From positions 186,001-250,000 of the forward strand of contig NZ_QYCP01000094.1 of assembly GCF_025506275.1 (NCBI RefSeq): a DNA stretch of 64,000 bases. Reading direction: 5' to 3'. Under the pieces are notes generated by a model. The model was not told where the DNA came from. It was given only the letters and a program-made list of their open reading frames with translations, and made no database searches. The position numbers and the translations under genes were made by a program. Of the stretch, positions 1-8,447 are shown in pieces. Each line of letters opens with the position of its first letter. Position 1 is the first letter of the stretch. This DNA is from Brevibacterium permense. Lineage in GTDB: Bacteria > Actinomycetota > Actinomycetes > Actinomycetales > Brevibacteriaceae.

Positions 1-551
1 CGAACGGCTCGGCGCATCAGGCGCAGGCACCGTATCAGGCGATCGAGGTCGGCGACGGGTTCGTCACCATCGGTGCGAACACCCCAGCCACGTGGATGCG
101 GTTCTGCTCGGCCTTCGACCTCGCCGATCTCGAGCACCACCCGAAGTACGCCGAGCCCGAGCTGCGGTTCGCCAACAGGGAGGCTCTCATCGCCGTCATC
201 GAGGATCGGCTGCGGAAGCGCACCATCGCCGAGGTGGTCGAGGAGATGAATCGCGTCGGCGTCCCGGCCGCCCCGATCAATGACTACGAGCAGGTCTTCA
301 CCGACGCTCACCTGCGGGAACGGAACTTCTTCTGGCCTTCCCAGCACCCCCGCCTCGGCGAGGTGACGCAGGTGGGCAACCCGATGCGCTTCTCCCGTTC
401 GCCGCTGACCCACGGCCCTGCCGGACCGTCACTCGGCGCGGACACCGACCGGGTGCTCGCGGAGTTCGCGGGCACTGCGGAGACGGGCGCTGCCGGATCG
501 GGCACCGCCGATGCCGGAGCCCGCAACGTCACCGAGGAGGTCCGGCCATGA
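1..551 (+). CDS. CaiB/BaiF (class III) CoA-transferase, C-terminal part
   Basis: The reading frame is open from base 3, so the gene begins outside the window and about 182 C-terminal residues are visible. The segment matches the second half of class III CoA-transferases: a GSAHQAQAPYQ stretch followed by a DGFVTIGANT segment, then the helical region ending with the PAAPINDYEQVFTD motif typical of the family's C-terminal domain. These enzymes move CoA between carboxylic acids; the catalytic Asp lies in the missing N-terminal part. The stop overlaps the start of the following enoyl-CoA hydratase (ATGA), so the two are co-transcribed and probably act on the same CoA thioester. The substrate cannot be read from this piece. 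Confidence 0.85.
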   Translation, partial: NGSAHQAQAPYQAIEVGDGFVTIGANTPATWMRFCSAFDLADLEHHPKYAEPELRFANREALIAVIEDRLRKRTIAEVVEEMNRVGVPAAPINDYEQVFTDAHLRERNFFWPSQHPRLGEVTQVGNPMRFSRSPLTHGPAGPSLGADTDRVLAEFAGTAETGAAGSGTADAGARNVTEEVRP

Positions 552-1312
552 GCGATCATGTGCTCACCGAAGTGGTCGGGGCCGGTCTGCGCGTGACCTT
601 CAACCGTCCCGAGGCCCGCAATGCGATGACGTTCGAGATGTACCAGAAGCTCGCCGAGGCGGCTGCCCGGGTCGACGCGGATCCGGATCTGCGTGCCCTC
701 GTCCTTCGCGGAGCCGGGGGTCGGGCCTTCGTCGCCGGCACGGACATCGCGCAGTTCCGTGGGTTCACCGGTGAGGACGGTGTCGCGTACGAGCGGCGCA
801 TCGACGAGGTGCTCGGTGCCCTGGCCGCGGTCGACAAACCGGTCATCGCCGTCATCGACGGCCACTGTGCGGGCGGAGGACTGGGAATCGCGTGCTGCGC
901 GGATCTGCGGATCGGATCTGCCTCCTCGGCGTTCTCCGTTCCCATCGCTCGGACCTTGGGCAACACTCTCTCGGCGAACACGCTGCGCCGGCTGGTCCGG
1001 GCTTTCGGCGAACCGCGGACCGCGTCGATGCTCATCACCGCACGGAAGGTCGACGCCCAGGAGGCGCTGGCCTCCGGATTTCTCACAGCGGTCGCCGAGG
1101 ATCTCGATGCCGAAGCCGAGGCCCTCATCGATCGGGTCGTGTCCGGGGCACCGTTGACGCAGTGGGCGATCAAGGAGAATCTCCGCCGGCTGGCCGACGG
1201 CAATCCCGTCGACGATGCCGATGTCGTCTCACGGGTCTACGGCAGCCAGGACTTCGCGAACGCCGTCGAAGGCTTCCTCACCAAGACCCCGGTGGAGTGG
1301 ACCGGGGAGTAG
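548..1312 (+). CDS. enoyl-CoA hydratase/isomerase family protein
   Basis: A 254-residue crotonase-superfamily protein. The N-terminal RPEARNAMT motif, the oxyanion-hole segment GRAFVAGTDIAQF and the GHCAGGGLGIACCADLRI segment are all present and length is normal. The family hydrates or isomerises enoyl-CoA thioesters. The start is supported by GAGGAGG six bases upstream and overlaps the stop of the upstream CoA-transferase. The usual Glu of the first active-site position appears replaced (FVAGTD rather than FCAGAD), as in many non-beta-oxidation members, so the exact reaction is uncertain. The pair resembles carnitine-type or short-chain acid CoA modules, but no specific substrate is supported. 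Confidence 0.85.
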   Translation: MSDHVLTEVVGAGLRVTFNRPEARNAMTFEMYQKLAEAAARVDADPDLRALVLRGAGGRAFVAGTDIAQFRGFTGEDGVAYERRIDEVLGALAAVDKPVIAVIDGHCAGGGLGIACCADLRIGSASSAFSVPIARTLGNTLSANTLRRLVRAFGEPRTASMLITARKVDAQEALASGFLTAVAEDLDAEAEALIDRVVSGAPLTQWAIKENLRRLADGNPVDDADVVSRVYGSQDFANAVEGFLTKTPVEWTGE

Positions 1313-1332
1313 CCGGTTCTGCCTCGACGCGG

Positions 1333-1749
1333 CTAGCCGTCAGACGCGGCGGCAGTATCGACGATCCACGGCACCCCGTACTTGTCGAGACACATGCCGA
1401 AGCCTTCGGACCAGAACGTCGGCCCCAGCGGCATCTGGACCTCGCCTCCCTCGGACAGTCCGGCGAACACCGTGCCGGCGGCCTCCAGGTCGGAGGCCGT
1501 GTAGGACAGAGCGATGCCTCGCCTCGGACCTCCGTCACCTGTGGTGTCGTCCGAGCCCATCAGCAAGGTGTCCCCGAATTTCAGGGCAGCGTGCATGACG
1601 GTCTCATCGGTCGAACCGGGCATGCGCTGGTCTTCGGGGACGTCTTTCATCAACATGATCGTCAGCTCGCCGCCGAAGATCTCCTGGTAGCGGTTGAACG
1701 CTTCAGCGCATGTTCCGTCGCTGAAGAACAGATAGGCATCAATCGACAT
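1333..1749 (-). CDS. VOC/PhnB-like glyoxalase-fold protein
   Basis: A 138-residue protein of the PhnB-like branch of the vicinal-oxygen-chelate superfamily: it opens with a YLFFSDGTCAEAFNRYQEIFGG motif region and ends with the FGMCLDKYGVPWIVD motif usual for this branch. It converges on the upstream enoyl-CoA hydratase with a 20-base gap. A GAGAGGTGA ribosome site lies about eight bases before the ATG. The branch includes many proteins of unknown function sometimes named 3-demethylubiquinone methyltransferase-like; no substrate is assigned. The 177 bases upstream (1750-1926) hold its promoter and no gene that I can see. Confidence 0.8.
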   Translation of the reverse strand: MSIDAYLFFSDGTCAEAFNRYQEIFGGELTIMLMKDVPEDQRMPGSTDETVMHAALKFGDTLLMGSDDTTGDGGPRRGIALSYTASDLEAAGTVFAGLSEGGEVQMPLGPTFWSEGFGMCLDKYGVPWIVDTAAASDG

Positions 1750-1926
1750 CGTGCGTCACCTCTCGGAGCTGTCATCGGTCGGAGAATCAGTGGTTCCACG
1801 TGCACAGTGCTCCTGCAAGGTTACGCGCGCGGACACACGACATGTGCAGTCCGGTGATGCCCTGGGCGGACTGCGATCATCGAGCGTCGAAGCAGCAGCG
1901 CGCTTGGCGACGGACAACCGAGCCGT

Positions 1927-3483
1927 TCAGCCCTCCGAATCAGGGATGACGGGAAGCTCCCCGGTCATCTCGTCGCGAGGAACCGCCTCGGCGCTGTCGG
2001 CCGAATTGTCGACGCTGTCGTCAGCCGGCATTCCGGTCAGCCGTTCGGGACTGAGGATCTCACCGAGCTGATCTCGCTCGAGCAGGCCGTGTTCGACGAC
2101 GAGGTCCGAGATCGATTGGTTCCTCGCCAGAGCCTCCTTGGCCAACTTCGCTGCCGAGGCATAGCCGATGACCGGGGCGAGCGCGGTGATGACGGTGACG
2201 GAGCGGTCGACGATATCGTTCAGCCGGTCCTCGTTGGCAGTGATTCCGGTGACGCAGTTGACCCGGAATGTCTGGCAGGCCCGTTCGAGCCACGTGATCG
2301 ACTGGAACAGCGAGTGAGCGACGATCGGTTCGAAGGCATTGAGCTGCAGCTGCCCAGCCTCGACGGCCATGGACACGGTGACATCGGCCCCAGCCACGGA
2401 GTACGCGACCTGGGAGACCGCCTCGGGGATGACGGGATTGACCTTGCCGGGCATGATCGACGACCCCGCCTGACGGGCGGGCAGGTTGATCTCGCCGAGG
2501 CCGGCCTGCGGTCCCGAGGACAGCAGACGCAGATCGTTGGCGATCTTCGACATCTTCAGCGCACTGCGCTTGAGCGCACCCGAGAACGTGATGAAGACTC
2601 CGGTGTCAGAGGTGGATTCGACGAGATCGCCGGCGGTGACCAGATCGAGACCGGTGATCTGTCGCAGGTGCTTGATGACCGCTTCCTTGTAGCCGACCGG
2701 GGCGTTGATCGAGGTGCCGATGGCCGTGGCCCCCATGTTCACCTCGCCGAGGAGTGCGACTGCCTCTTCGAGCCGCTGAACGTCCTCACGCAGAGTCACC
2801 GCGAACGCGGTGAACTCCTGACCGAGGGTCATCGGCACCGCATCCTGCAGCTGGGTGCGCCCGACCTTGACGATGTGAGCGAATTCCCGCCCCTTGGCCG
2901 CGAAGGCGTCGGCGAGCAGGGTGAGCTCGCCGAGGAGGTTCTGCAGTGAGAACGACAGTGCGATCTTGATGGCGGTCGGGTAGGTGTCGTTCGTCGACTG
3001 ACTGTGGTTGGTATGGTCGTTCGGGTTGAGGAAGGCGTAATCGCCCTTGGGTCGACCGGCGATCTCGAGGGCGCGGTTGGTGATGACCTCGTTGGCGTTC
3101 ATATTCGTCGACGTGCCGGCTCCGCCCTGGACGACCCCGACGGTGAACTGATCATGGAGCTTGCCGGCCTTGATCTCTTCACACGCGGAGTCGATGAGGT
3201 TCGCCCGCTGCTCGTCGAGCGCCCCGATCTCCGCGTTCGCCCGAGCCGCGGCCTGCTTGACGCAGGCGAAAGCGCGGACGAAATCAGGGTAGACGTTGAT
3301 CGGGCGGCGGGTGATCGGGAAGTTCTCGTTCGCCCGGGCCGTGTGCACGCCCCAATAGGCGGTGTCGGGAATCTCCATGCTGCCGATCGAGTCGGTCTCG
3401 GTGCGGGTCGGCACGGTCTGCGGGTTCTGCGAGGTCAGGGGAATCGAAGCGGTCTGCGGTGAGGATGAAGTCGACTCAGTCAT
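1927..3483 (-). CDS. aspA: aspartate ammonia-lyase (aspartase)
   Basis: A 518-residue member of the fumarase/aspartase superfamily, predicted to convert L-aspartate reversibly to fumarate and ammonia in the cytoplasm. It carries the superfamily signature GSSIMPGKVNP at residues 340-350, the loop with the catalytic Ser, and GAGTSTNMNANEV at 121-133, closer to aspartases than to class II fumarases. The core is flanked by a Ser/Thr/Gln-rich N-terminal extension of about 30 residues and an acidic C-terminal tail of about 30 residues; an internal start is possible. The gene lies 15 bases downstream of the flavin monooxygenase gene on the same strand, so the two are probably one operon. Aspartase and fumarase are hard to tell apart by eye; aspartase is preferred. 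Confidence 0.85.
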   Translation of the reverse strand: MTESTSSSPQTASIPLTSQNPQTVPTRTETDSIGSMEIPDTAYWGVHTARANENFPITRRPINVYPDFVRAFACVKQAAARANAEIGALDEQRANLIDSACEEIKAGKLHDQFTVGVVQGGAGTSTNMNANEVITNRALEIAGRPKGDYAFLNPNDHTNHSQSTNDTYPTAIKIALSFSLQNLLGELTLLADAFAAKGREFAHIVKVGRTQLQDAVPMTLGQEFTAFAVTLREDVQRLEEAVALLGEVNMGATAIGTSINAPVGYKEAVIKHLRQITGLDLVTAGDLVESTSDTGVFITFSGALKRSALKMSKIANDLRLLSSGPQAGLGEINLPARQAGSSIMPGKVNPVIPEAVSQVAYSVAGADVTVSMAVEAGQLQLNAFEPIVAHSLFQSITWLERACQTFRVNCVTGITANEDRLNDIVDRSVTVITALAPVIGYASAAKLAKEALARNQSISDLVVEHGLLERDQLGEILSPERLTGMPADDSVDNSADSAEAVPRDEMTGELPVIPDSEG

Positions 3484-3498
3484 AGTGATTTCAGCGTC

Positions 3499-4860
3499 TC
3501 ACATTTCGACGGGTGCGGGAATGAGACCTCGGTGACGGCTGTCCGGCTCCTCGGACTGCTGACGGTTTCCTGACCCTGCCGTCTCAACCGCAGCCGCCGT
3601 CCTCGGCGTGTAGTCACGGTACATCCGCTGGATGCCGATCTGGTCGGCGAGGTACTTCGCGTCGTGCCACACTCCCCAGATGAAGCTCGACCCGCGTCGG
3701 GACAGCCAGGGCAGCCCGAGGAAGTACATACCGGGGACAGGGCTGACCCCGCGCTTCTGCACTGGGTATCCGCTTTCGTCGAGGACGCCGTCGACGCCTA
3801 ACCAGGAGTAGTCGACACCGAATCCGGTCGCCCAGATCACGGTGCGGATCCCCGCTGCAGCAATGTCGAGTTCGCGGATCGGGTCGCTGACGCTGTCCGG
3901 GTCCGGTCCGAGGACGTGCGCCTCGGGCTCGGGTGGCAGGTCGAGGCCGTTGCGTTCGATGTACTCATCGGCTTCACGCAGCAGCGACAGGTAGTTCTCG
4001 TCGCCGCGGGCGATGTTCCGCTGCAGGTCGTCACCGATGTGCAGGATGCCGTCGGCATAGGAGTTCGCTCGGCCGAGCAGGGTGATGCCCGAGTTCGCGA
4101 GGTCACGGAAGTCGACGGTGTGTCCGCCCTGCGCTCCGCTGACGGCGATCGTGACATGCTCGGCTCCGGCCGGCGGGGTGGCCATGTCCCATTTGCCCAG
4201 CACGCCGAGCCACCAGCAGAAATCGCGGCTGCGGTAGGCGCGCGGCGGACGGTCATGGGGACCGACGGCGAGGTGGACCGGTCGACCCGACCGCTGGATC
4301 TCGGCGGCGATCTGCACGCCGGACGACCCGGCGCCGACGACGAGGACGCCGCCGTCGTCGAGCTGTTCGGGGTTCTTGTAGTCGTTCGAGTGGATCTGCG
4401 TCAGTCCCGCCTCGGCGGGGATGATCTCGGGGATCCGCGGGGTCTGGAACGGGCCCGTGGCGGCGACGACGTAGTCGGCGTCGATGACTCCGGCATCGGT
4501 GGCCACGCGGAATCCGCGGGATCCCGCGTTCTCCGTCACCGAGGTGGCACTGACCCCGGTGCGCACCGGCAGGCCCTTGGCCTCGACGAGGGTCTGGAAG
4601 TATTCGGCGACCTGTCCCTTCGTGGCGAAGCCGTCGGGATCGGTGACCGCGAACTCCTGTGTGGGGAAGCGATCGTGCCAGGCGGGTCCGTTGGCGACGA
4701 GGGAGTCCCACCGGCGGGAGCGCCAGGCCTCGGCGACCCTGTCGCGTTCGAGGACGACATGGGCCACTCCCCGTTCGCTGAGATGCTCGCTCATCGCGAC
4801 ACCGGCCTGGCCGCCGCCGATGACGACGACCTCGGTGGTTTCTGCGGCTGTGTTCGACAT
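3499..4860 (-). CDS. flavin-dependent monooxygenase / NAD(P)-binding oxidoreductase
   Basis: A 453-residue protein with an N-terminal FAD-binding Rossmann motif (VVVIGGGQAGVAMS), a second dinucleotide motif (GVLVVGAGSSGVQIA) for NAD(P)H, and a late ATGFGVDYSWL motif, the order seen in flavin-containing and Baeyer-Villiger-like monooxygenases. The start at 4860 is chosen because GGAAGGG lies just upstream and the Rossmann motif follows directly; an in-frame start 90 bases upstream has no ribosome site. It precedes aspA by 15 bases. A palindromic LysR-type site lies about 140 bases upstream. The substrate is unknown; an N- or S-oxygenation or hydroxylation feeding the neighbouring amidohydrolase operon is possible but unproven. 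Confidence 0.82.
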   Translation of the reverse strand: MSNTAAETTEVVVIGGGQAGVAMSEHLSERGVAHVVLERDRVAEAWRSRRWDSLVANGPAWHDRFPTQEFAVTDPDGFATKGQVAEYFQTLVEAKGLPVRTGVSATSVTENAGSRGFRVATDAGVIDADYVVAATGPFQTPRIPEIIPAEAGLTQIHSNDYKNPEQLDDGGVLVVGAGSSGVQIAAEIQRSGRPVHLAVGPHDRPPRAYRSRDFCWWLGVLGKWDMATPPAGAEHVTIAVSGAQGGHTVDFRDLANSGITLLGRANSYADGILHIGDDLQRNIARGDENYLSLLREADEYIERNGLDLPPEPEAHVLGPDPDSVSDPIRELDIAAAGIRTVIWATGFGVDYSWLGVDGVLDESGYPVQKRGVSPVPGMYFLGLPWLSRRGSSFIWGVWHDAKYLADQIGIQRMYRDYTPRTAAAVETAGSGNRQQSEEPDSRHRGLIPAPVEM

Positions 4861-4995
4861 GGACACCCTTCCGTCGGTGCCGCGCTGCGGCGGCATCTGC
4901 TTCGTTGCTGGCGGGCACAACTTCGATGTTGCCCTGACGCCTTCCAGCAAACCGCAGGTGGAAGCGGCAATGCCAATAGTTCTTCACGGTCCACT

Positions 4996-5016
4996 GCATC
5001 TTATGAATAGATGCAA
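4996..5016. promoter_or_regulatory. candidate LysR operator upstream of the monooxygenase/aspartase operon
   Basis: Perfect inverted repeat: TGCATCT, a seven-base spacer (TATGAAT), AGATGCA. It contains the T-N11-A arrangement typical of LysR binding sites. It lies between the monooxygenase start (4860) and the end of the LysR gene (5060). The core ATCT-N7-AGAT recurs before the LysR/RidA divergent promoters at 6008-6022, so one LysR protein may govern both units. Binding is inferred. Confidence 0.5.
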
Positions 5017-5059
5017 TACTTAGTCGTCGATCGCTTAGGGGTATCTAACGGAAACGCTC

Positions 5060-5986
5060 TCAGCCTGACTCGGGAGCCACCTCGGCGAGGATCTCGCGGA
5101 CGACGTCGGACACGGCAGCGGCCTTCGCCGTCTGGCCGGATCGAGCCAGGGTGGACACGGCCACGTGCAGGGTGGGGACGGGATCGGAGATCTCGAGGAT
5201 CGTCGTCCGCTCCCCCGTGTAGGTCTGTCGGATGCGCGGTCGCTGGTTGAGGATGGAGAACCCGAGGCCCATGGCGACCATCGAGCGCACAGTCTCGTAG
5301 CTCGAGCTGCGATAGCGCACATGCGGGGTGATGCCGGCCAGGCGGAGCATGTTGAGGAAGTACTCTCGACTGTCGGGCAGGTCGAGGACGACGAAGTCAT
5401 CTTCGGCGAGCTCGGACAGCGAGACCTTCTTCCGACGGGCGAGACGGTGATCGGTGCCGACGATGACGTGCGGCCTAGCCTCGCCGACGATCTCGGCGCG
5501 GATGCCGTCGGATTCGGTGAGGTCGTAGTTGAGCGCGAGTTCGACCCGCCCGCTGCGCAGGGCGTCGATGCTCTCCTCGTGGTCTCCCTCGACGACCTCC
5601 ACGGTCAGCTCGGGGTGACGCTCGCCCAATCGCTGGAGCAGCTGCGGCAGCAGGAAGGGCGCGATCGTCTGGAAGCAGGCGATGACGATGGTTCCGCGCA
5701 CCTCACGCTGTCCGGCCTGGATCGAGTCGACGGCGTCGGTGATCCGCCCGAAGATCTCCCGGGTCTCGTGCAGCAGGCTCTCGCCGGCCGAGGTCAGCAC
5801 GAGGCCCTTCGAGTGCTGACGCACGAACAGCGGAGCACCGAGGGCCTTCTCCAGCTGGTTGATCGCCGTCGACACCGCCGACTGGGCGATGTGCAGCTCC
5901 TGGCTGGCTTCGGTCATATTGAGCGTCTTCGCGCATTCGGCGAAGTACGACAGCTGAGTCAGCGTGATCGCGAATCTCTGCACCAT
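5060..5986 (-). CDS. LysR-family transcriptional regulator
   Basis: A 308-residue protein of normal length for the family. The N-terminal winged helix-turn-helix is clear: TLTQLSYFAECAKTLNMTEA followed by LHIAQSAVSTAINQLEKALG, with the LFVRQHSKGLVLTSAGE wing at about residues 53-69. The rest is a substrate-binding domain for a small effector. It is divergent from the RidA operon, with a 130-base shared intergenic region, and lies upstream of the monooxygenase/aspartase pair on its own strand. Matching ATCT-N7-AGAT sites at 5000-5012 and 6008-6022 suggest it controls both flanks. Its effector is probably a compound handled by these genes. Confidence 0.93.
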   Translation of the reverse strand: MVQRFAITLTQLSYFAECAKTLNMTEASQELHIAQSAVSTAINQLEKALGAPLFVRQHSKGLVLTSAGESLLHETREIFGRITDAVDSIQAGQREVRGTIVIACFQTIAPFLLPQLLQRLGERHPELTVEVVEGDHEESIDALRSGRVELALNYDLTESDGIRAEIVGEARPHVIVGTDHRLARRKKVSLSELAEDDFVVLDLPDSREYFLNMLRLAGITPHVRYRSSSYETVRSMVAMGLGFSILNQRPRIRQTYTGERTTILEISDPVPTLHVAVSTLARSGQTAKAAAVSDVVREILAEVAPESG

Positions 5987-6007
5987 TGCGGCTCCCAGCG
6001 ATGAAGA

Positions 6008-6022
6008 ATCTGATTTGTAGAT
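6008..6022. promoter_or_regulatory. candidate LysR operator in the LysR/RidA divergent promoter region
   Basis: ATCT, seven bases, AGAT, with a following GC matching the flank of the site at 4996-5016. It sits between the LysR start (5986) and the RidA start (6117), where autoregulatory and activating LysR sites are normally found. The surrounding bases (6030-6055) are AT-rich, consistent with promoters. The evidence is motif similarity only. Confidence 0.45.
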
Positions 6023-6116
6023 GCTCTGACTAAATTATAACTATTTCACAGATGAATGGAATGTCTCGAGAATGGGTGCAGACAACGACCGCTTCACTCG
6101 ACGAGGAGACACCGCC

Positions 6117-6569
6117 ATGGCAGAGCCGACGCATACACGACTGAGAATGTTCAACACCAAGGACACCTATCCGGAGCAGAATCTCGACAACGATCTCTGC
6201 CAGGCCGTCGTCGCCGGCGGTGTCGTCTACCTGCGCGGACAGATCGGTCAGGACCTTGAGACCCGGGAGTCGGTGGGCATCGGCGATGTCACCGCGCAGG
6301 CCGAGAAGGCGATGGCGAACATCGCAATGCTGCTCGAAGAAGCCGGCAGCAGCCTCGCCGACATCGTCAAGGTCACCGTCTACATCATCGACCCCCGCTA
6401 CCGCGAGGACGTCTACCGGACGATGGGCAAGTGGCTCAAGGGAGTCTTCCCCGTCTCGACGGGCATCGTCGTCCAAGCTCTGGCTCGGCCCGAGTGGCTC
6501 GTCGAGATCGACGCCACCGCCGTCATCAGCAACACCGCCGAGGCGGGACGGACCGAGGTGGCCCAGTGA
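6117..6569 (+). CDS. RidA family (YjgF/YER057c/UK114) protein
   Basis: A 150-residue RidA-type protein. RidA members hydrolyse reactive enamines/imines released by PLP enzymes or act as deaminases in amine degradation. The conserved Arg (residue 124, in LARPEWLVEIDA) that binds the substrate carboxylate and the following Glu130 are present. The N-terminus is longer than in archetypal RidA (about 128 residues), as in pathway-linked subfamilies. The start at 6117 has GAGGAGA 9-10 bases upstream. Its stop overlaps the GTG of the DUF1028 gene, and it is the first gene of a five-gene operon, so it most likely has a pathway-specific role. Confidence 0.88.
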   Translation: MAEPTHTRLRMFNTKDTYPEQNLDNDLCQAVVAGGVVYLRGQIGQDLETRESVGIGDVTAQAEKAMANIAMLLEEAGSSLADIVKVTVYIIDPRYREDVYRTMGKWLKGVFPVSTGIVVQALARPEWLVEIDATAVISNTAEAGRTEVAQ

Positions 6570-7249
6570 CCTTCTCGCTCCTCCTCCACGATGCCGAGAC
6601 CGGGGAGTTCGGCTCCGCGATCTCTTCGTCCTCACCGGCCGTCGCCGCACGCTGCATCAATCTCGCCGACGGGATCGGCGGGGTGAATTCCCAGAACATC
6701 ACCGACCCGCGGCTCGGCCCGGCCATCATCGACGAGATGCGCGCCGGCAAAGACGCGCAGACGGCACTCGACGCCGTCGTCGCTGCTGCCGATCCGACCG
6801 CGATCGACTTTCGGCAGCTCCTCGTCATCGACGCTGCTGGTAACACCGCCGCGCACTCGGGCGCACAGGCACTCGGCATCTTCGGTGCCCGCACCGAGAC
6901 CAACGCCGTGGCCGGAGGCAATATGCTCGCAAACCTCGAGGTGCTCGACGCCTTCGTCGAGACCGCGCTGTCTGCCACCGGTCGCCTCGAAGAACGCCTC
7001 TTCGCAGCCTTCGAGGCAGCGATGGCCGCCGGCGGCGAAGCCGGCCCCGTCCACTCCGCCGGCCTGTCCGTGGTCAACGGCTCAGGCTGGAGGGTCACCG
7101 ATCTGCGCGTCGATTGGGCCGATGAGGATCCGATCGGGCAGCTCGGCCGCCTCCTCGAGATCTGGATGCCGCAGCGCAACGACTACATCACTCGCGGTCT
7201 CGATCCGGCGGCCTCACCGTCCTACGGCGTCCCCGGAGACGACCGATGA
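6566..7249 (+). CDS. DUF1028 domain-containing protein
   Basis: A 227-residue protein recognised as a DUF1028 member from its N-terminal FSLLLHDAETGEFGSAISSSS motif and the GGVNSQN and AGGNML motifs; this family is related to N-terminal nucleophile hydrolases. The start is a GTG at 6566 lying inside the stop of the RidA gene (GTGA); no alternative upstream start makes sense because the upstream frame is the shadow of RidA. The next gene also overlaps by four bases. DUF1028 proteins are of unknown activity and are often found with RidA and peptidase-like genes. A hydrolytic or amide-processing role is inference. Confidence 0.85.
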   Translation: MTFSLLLHDAETGEFGSAISSSSPAVAARCINLADGIGGVNSQNITDPRLGPAIIDEMRAGKDAQTALDAVVAAADPTAIDFRQLLVIDAAGNTAAHSGAQALGIFGARTETNAVAGGNMLANLEVLDAFVETALSATGRLEERLFAAFEAAMAAGGEAGPVHSAGLSVVNGSGWRVTDLRVDWADEDPIGQLGRLLEIWMPQRNDYITRGLDPAASPSYGVPGDDR

Positions 7250-8388
7250 ACGACGCGGCAACCGCAGTCAAGGATCGAGTCGCCACCCGAATTGCCGAGG
7301 TTGTCCCACGGCTCATCGAACTGTCGAACTCCCTCCACGATGACCCCGAGCTCGGCTGGCAGGAGTTCCACTCCTCGGCCGCCGTCGCCGAGGTCTTGGC
7401 CGAGCACGGCTTCACCATCGAACGCCCCTACCTCGGGCTCGAGACCGCATTCCGCGCCACGTACGGAACCGGTGAGTTCACCGTCGGCTTCCTCGCCGAG
7501 TACGACGCCCTGCCCGGCCTCGGTCATGCCTGCGGCCACAACCTCATCGCCGCGATGAGCGTCGGCGGGGCGATCGGCCTCGCCGAGGCGGCCGCGGAGC
7601 TCGGCATCACCGTCGAAGTCATCGGCACCCCGGCCGAAGAGGGCGGCGGAGGCAAGATCGAACTGCTCGACCGCGGGGCCTTCACCGAACTCGACTTCGC
7701 GCTCATGGCTCATCCAGCGCCCGTCGATGTCGCCGAGGCCGAACCCTTCGCCGTCACTCATTGGCACGTCGAATACACCGGGCGGGCCGCTCATGCGGCC
7801 GCTTATCCCGAGCGCGGAATCAACGCCAATGATGGCTTCCTCATCGCCCAGGTCGCCCTCGGCCTCCTGCGTCAGCAGCTGCCGAATACCGTGCGCGTCC
7901 ACGGAGTGATGACAAACGGCGGCGAAGCACCCAACGCGATTCCGGAGAAGACCGAAGGCCGCTGGTACGTACGCGCCGAGACGACCGAAGAACTGCTGGC
8001 CGTGGAGAAGAAGGTCATCAACTGCTTCGAGGCCGGAGCCCTGGCCACCGGGGCACAACTGACCATCACTCCGGAGAGCCGCCGCTACTCGGAGATGCGC
8101 ACCGATGAGGCAGCGCTTGAGTACTACCGATCCAACGCCGAGGCTCTGGGCCGGAACTTCGACGTCGACCCTGTCGCCGCGACGATGAACCGTGCCTCGA
8201 CGGACATGGGCAATGTCTCTCAGATCGTCGACGCCATCCACCCATATATCGGTGTGGGCGGCGATGCGAGCAACCATCAGGCGGCGTTCGCCGAGTCCTG
8301 CGTCGGCGAGAGGGCCGAGAGCACACTCATCGACGGCGCCACCGCTCTGGCCTGGACTGCTGCGGACGTGAGCGTCCAGCGCGTCTGA
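7246..8388 (+). CDS. M20 family (M20D) amidohydrolase / aminoacylase
   Basis: A 380-residue zinc hydrolase of the M20D group, which includes indoleacetyl-amino-acid, hippurate and p-aminobenzoyl-glutamate hydrolases. Visible catalytic features are GHACGHN at 93-99, the acidic pair Glu131-Glu132 in GTPAEEGGGG, His156 in MAHPAP, and a C-terminal GGDASNHQ segment that supplies the last metal-site His. It starts on ATGA overlapping the DUF1028 gene and is followed 59 bases later by a transporter gene. It probably cleaves an N-acyl amino acid or similar amide taken up by the MHS transporter. The substrate is not determined; the nearby aspartase would fit release of aspartate. Confidence 0.88.
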   Translation: MNDAATAVKDRVATRIAEVVPRLIELSNSLHDDPELGWQEFHSSAAVAEVLAEHGFTIERPYLGLETAFRATYGTGEFTVGFLAEYDALPGLGHACGHNLIAAMSVGGAIGLAEAAAELGITVEVIGTPAEEGGGGKIELLDRGAFTELDFALMAHPAPVDVAEAEPFAVTHWHVEYTGRAAHAAAYPERGINANDGFLIAQVALGLLRQQLPNTVRVHGVMTNGGEAPNAIPEKTEGRWYVRAETTEELLAVEKKVINCFEAGALATGAQLTITPESRRYSEMRTDEAALEYYRSNAEALGRNFDVDPVAATMNRASTDMGNVSQIVDAIHPYIGVGGDASNHQAAFAESCVGERAESTLIDGATALAWTAADVSVQRV

Positions 8389-8447
8389 ACGACGGCCGCA
8401 CCGCCAGCACAGCGCTGGCAACCACGATTCCAAAGGAGGATTCGGAC

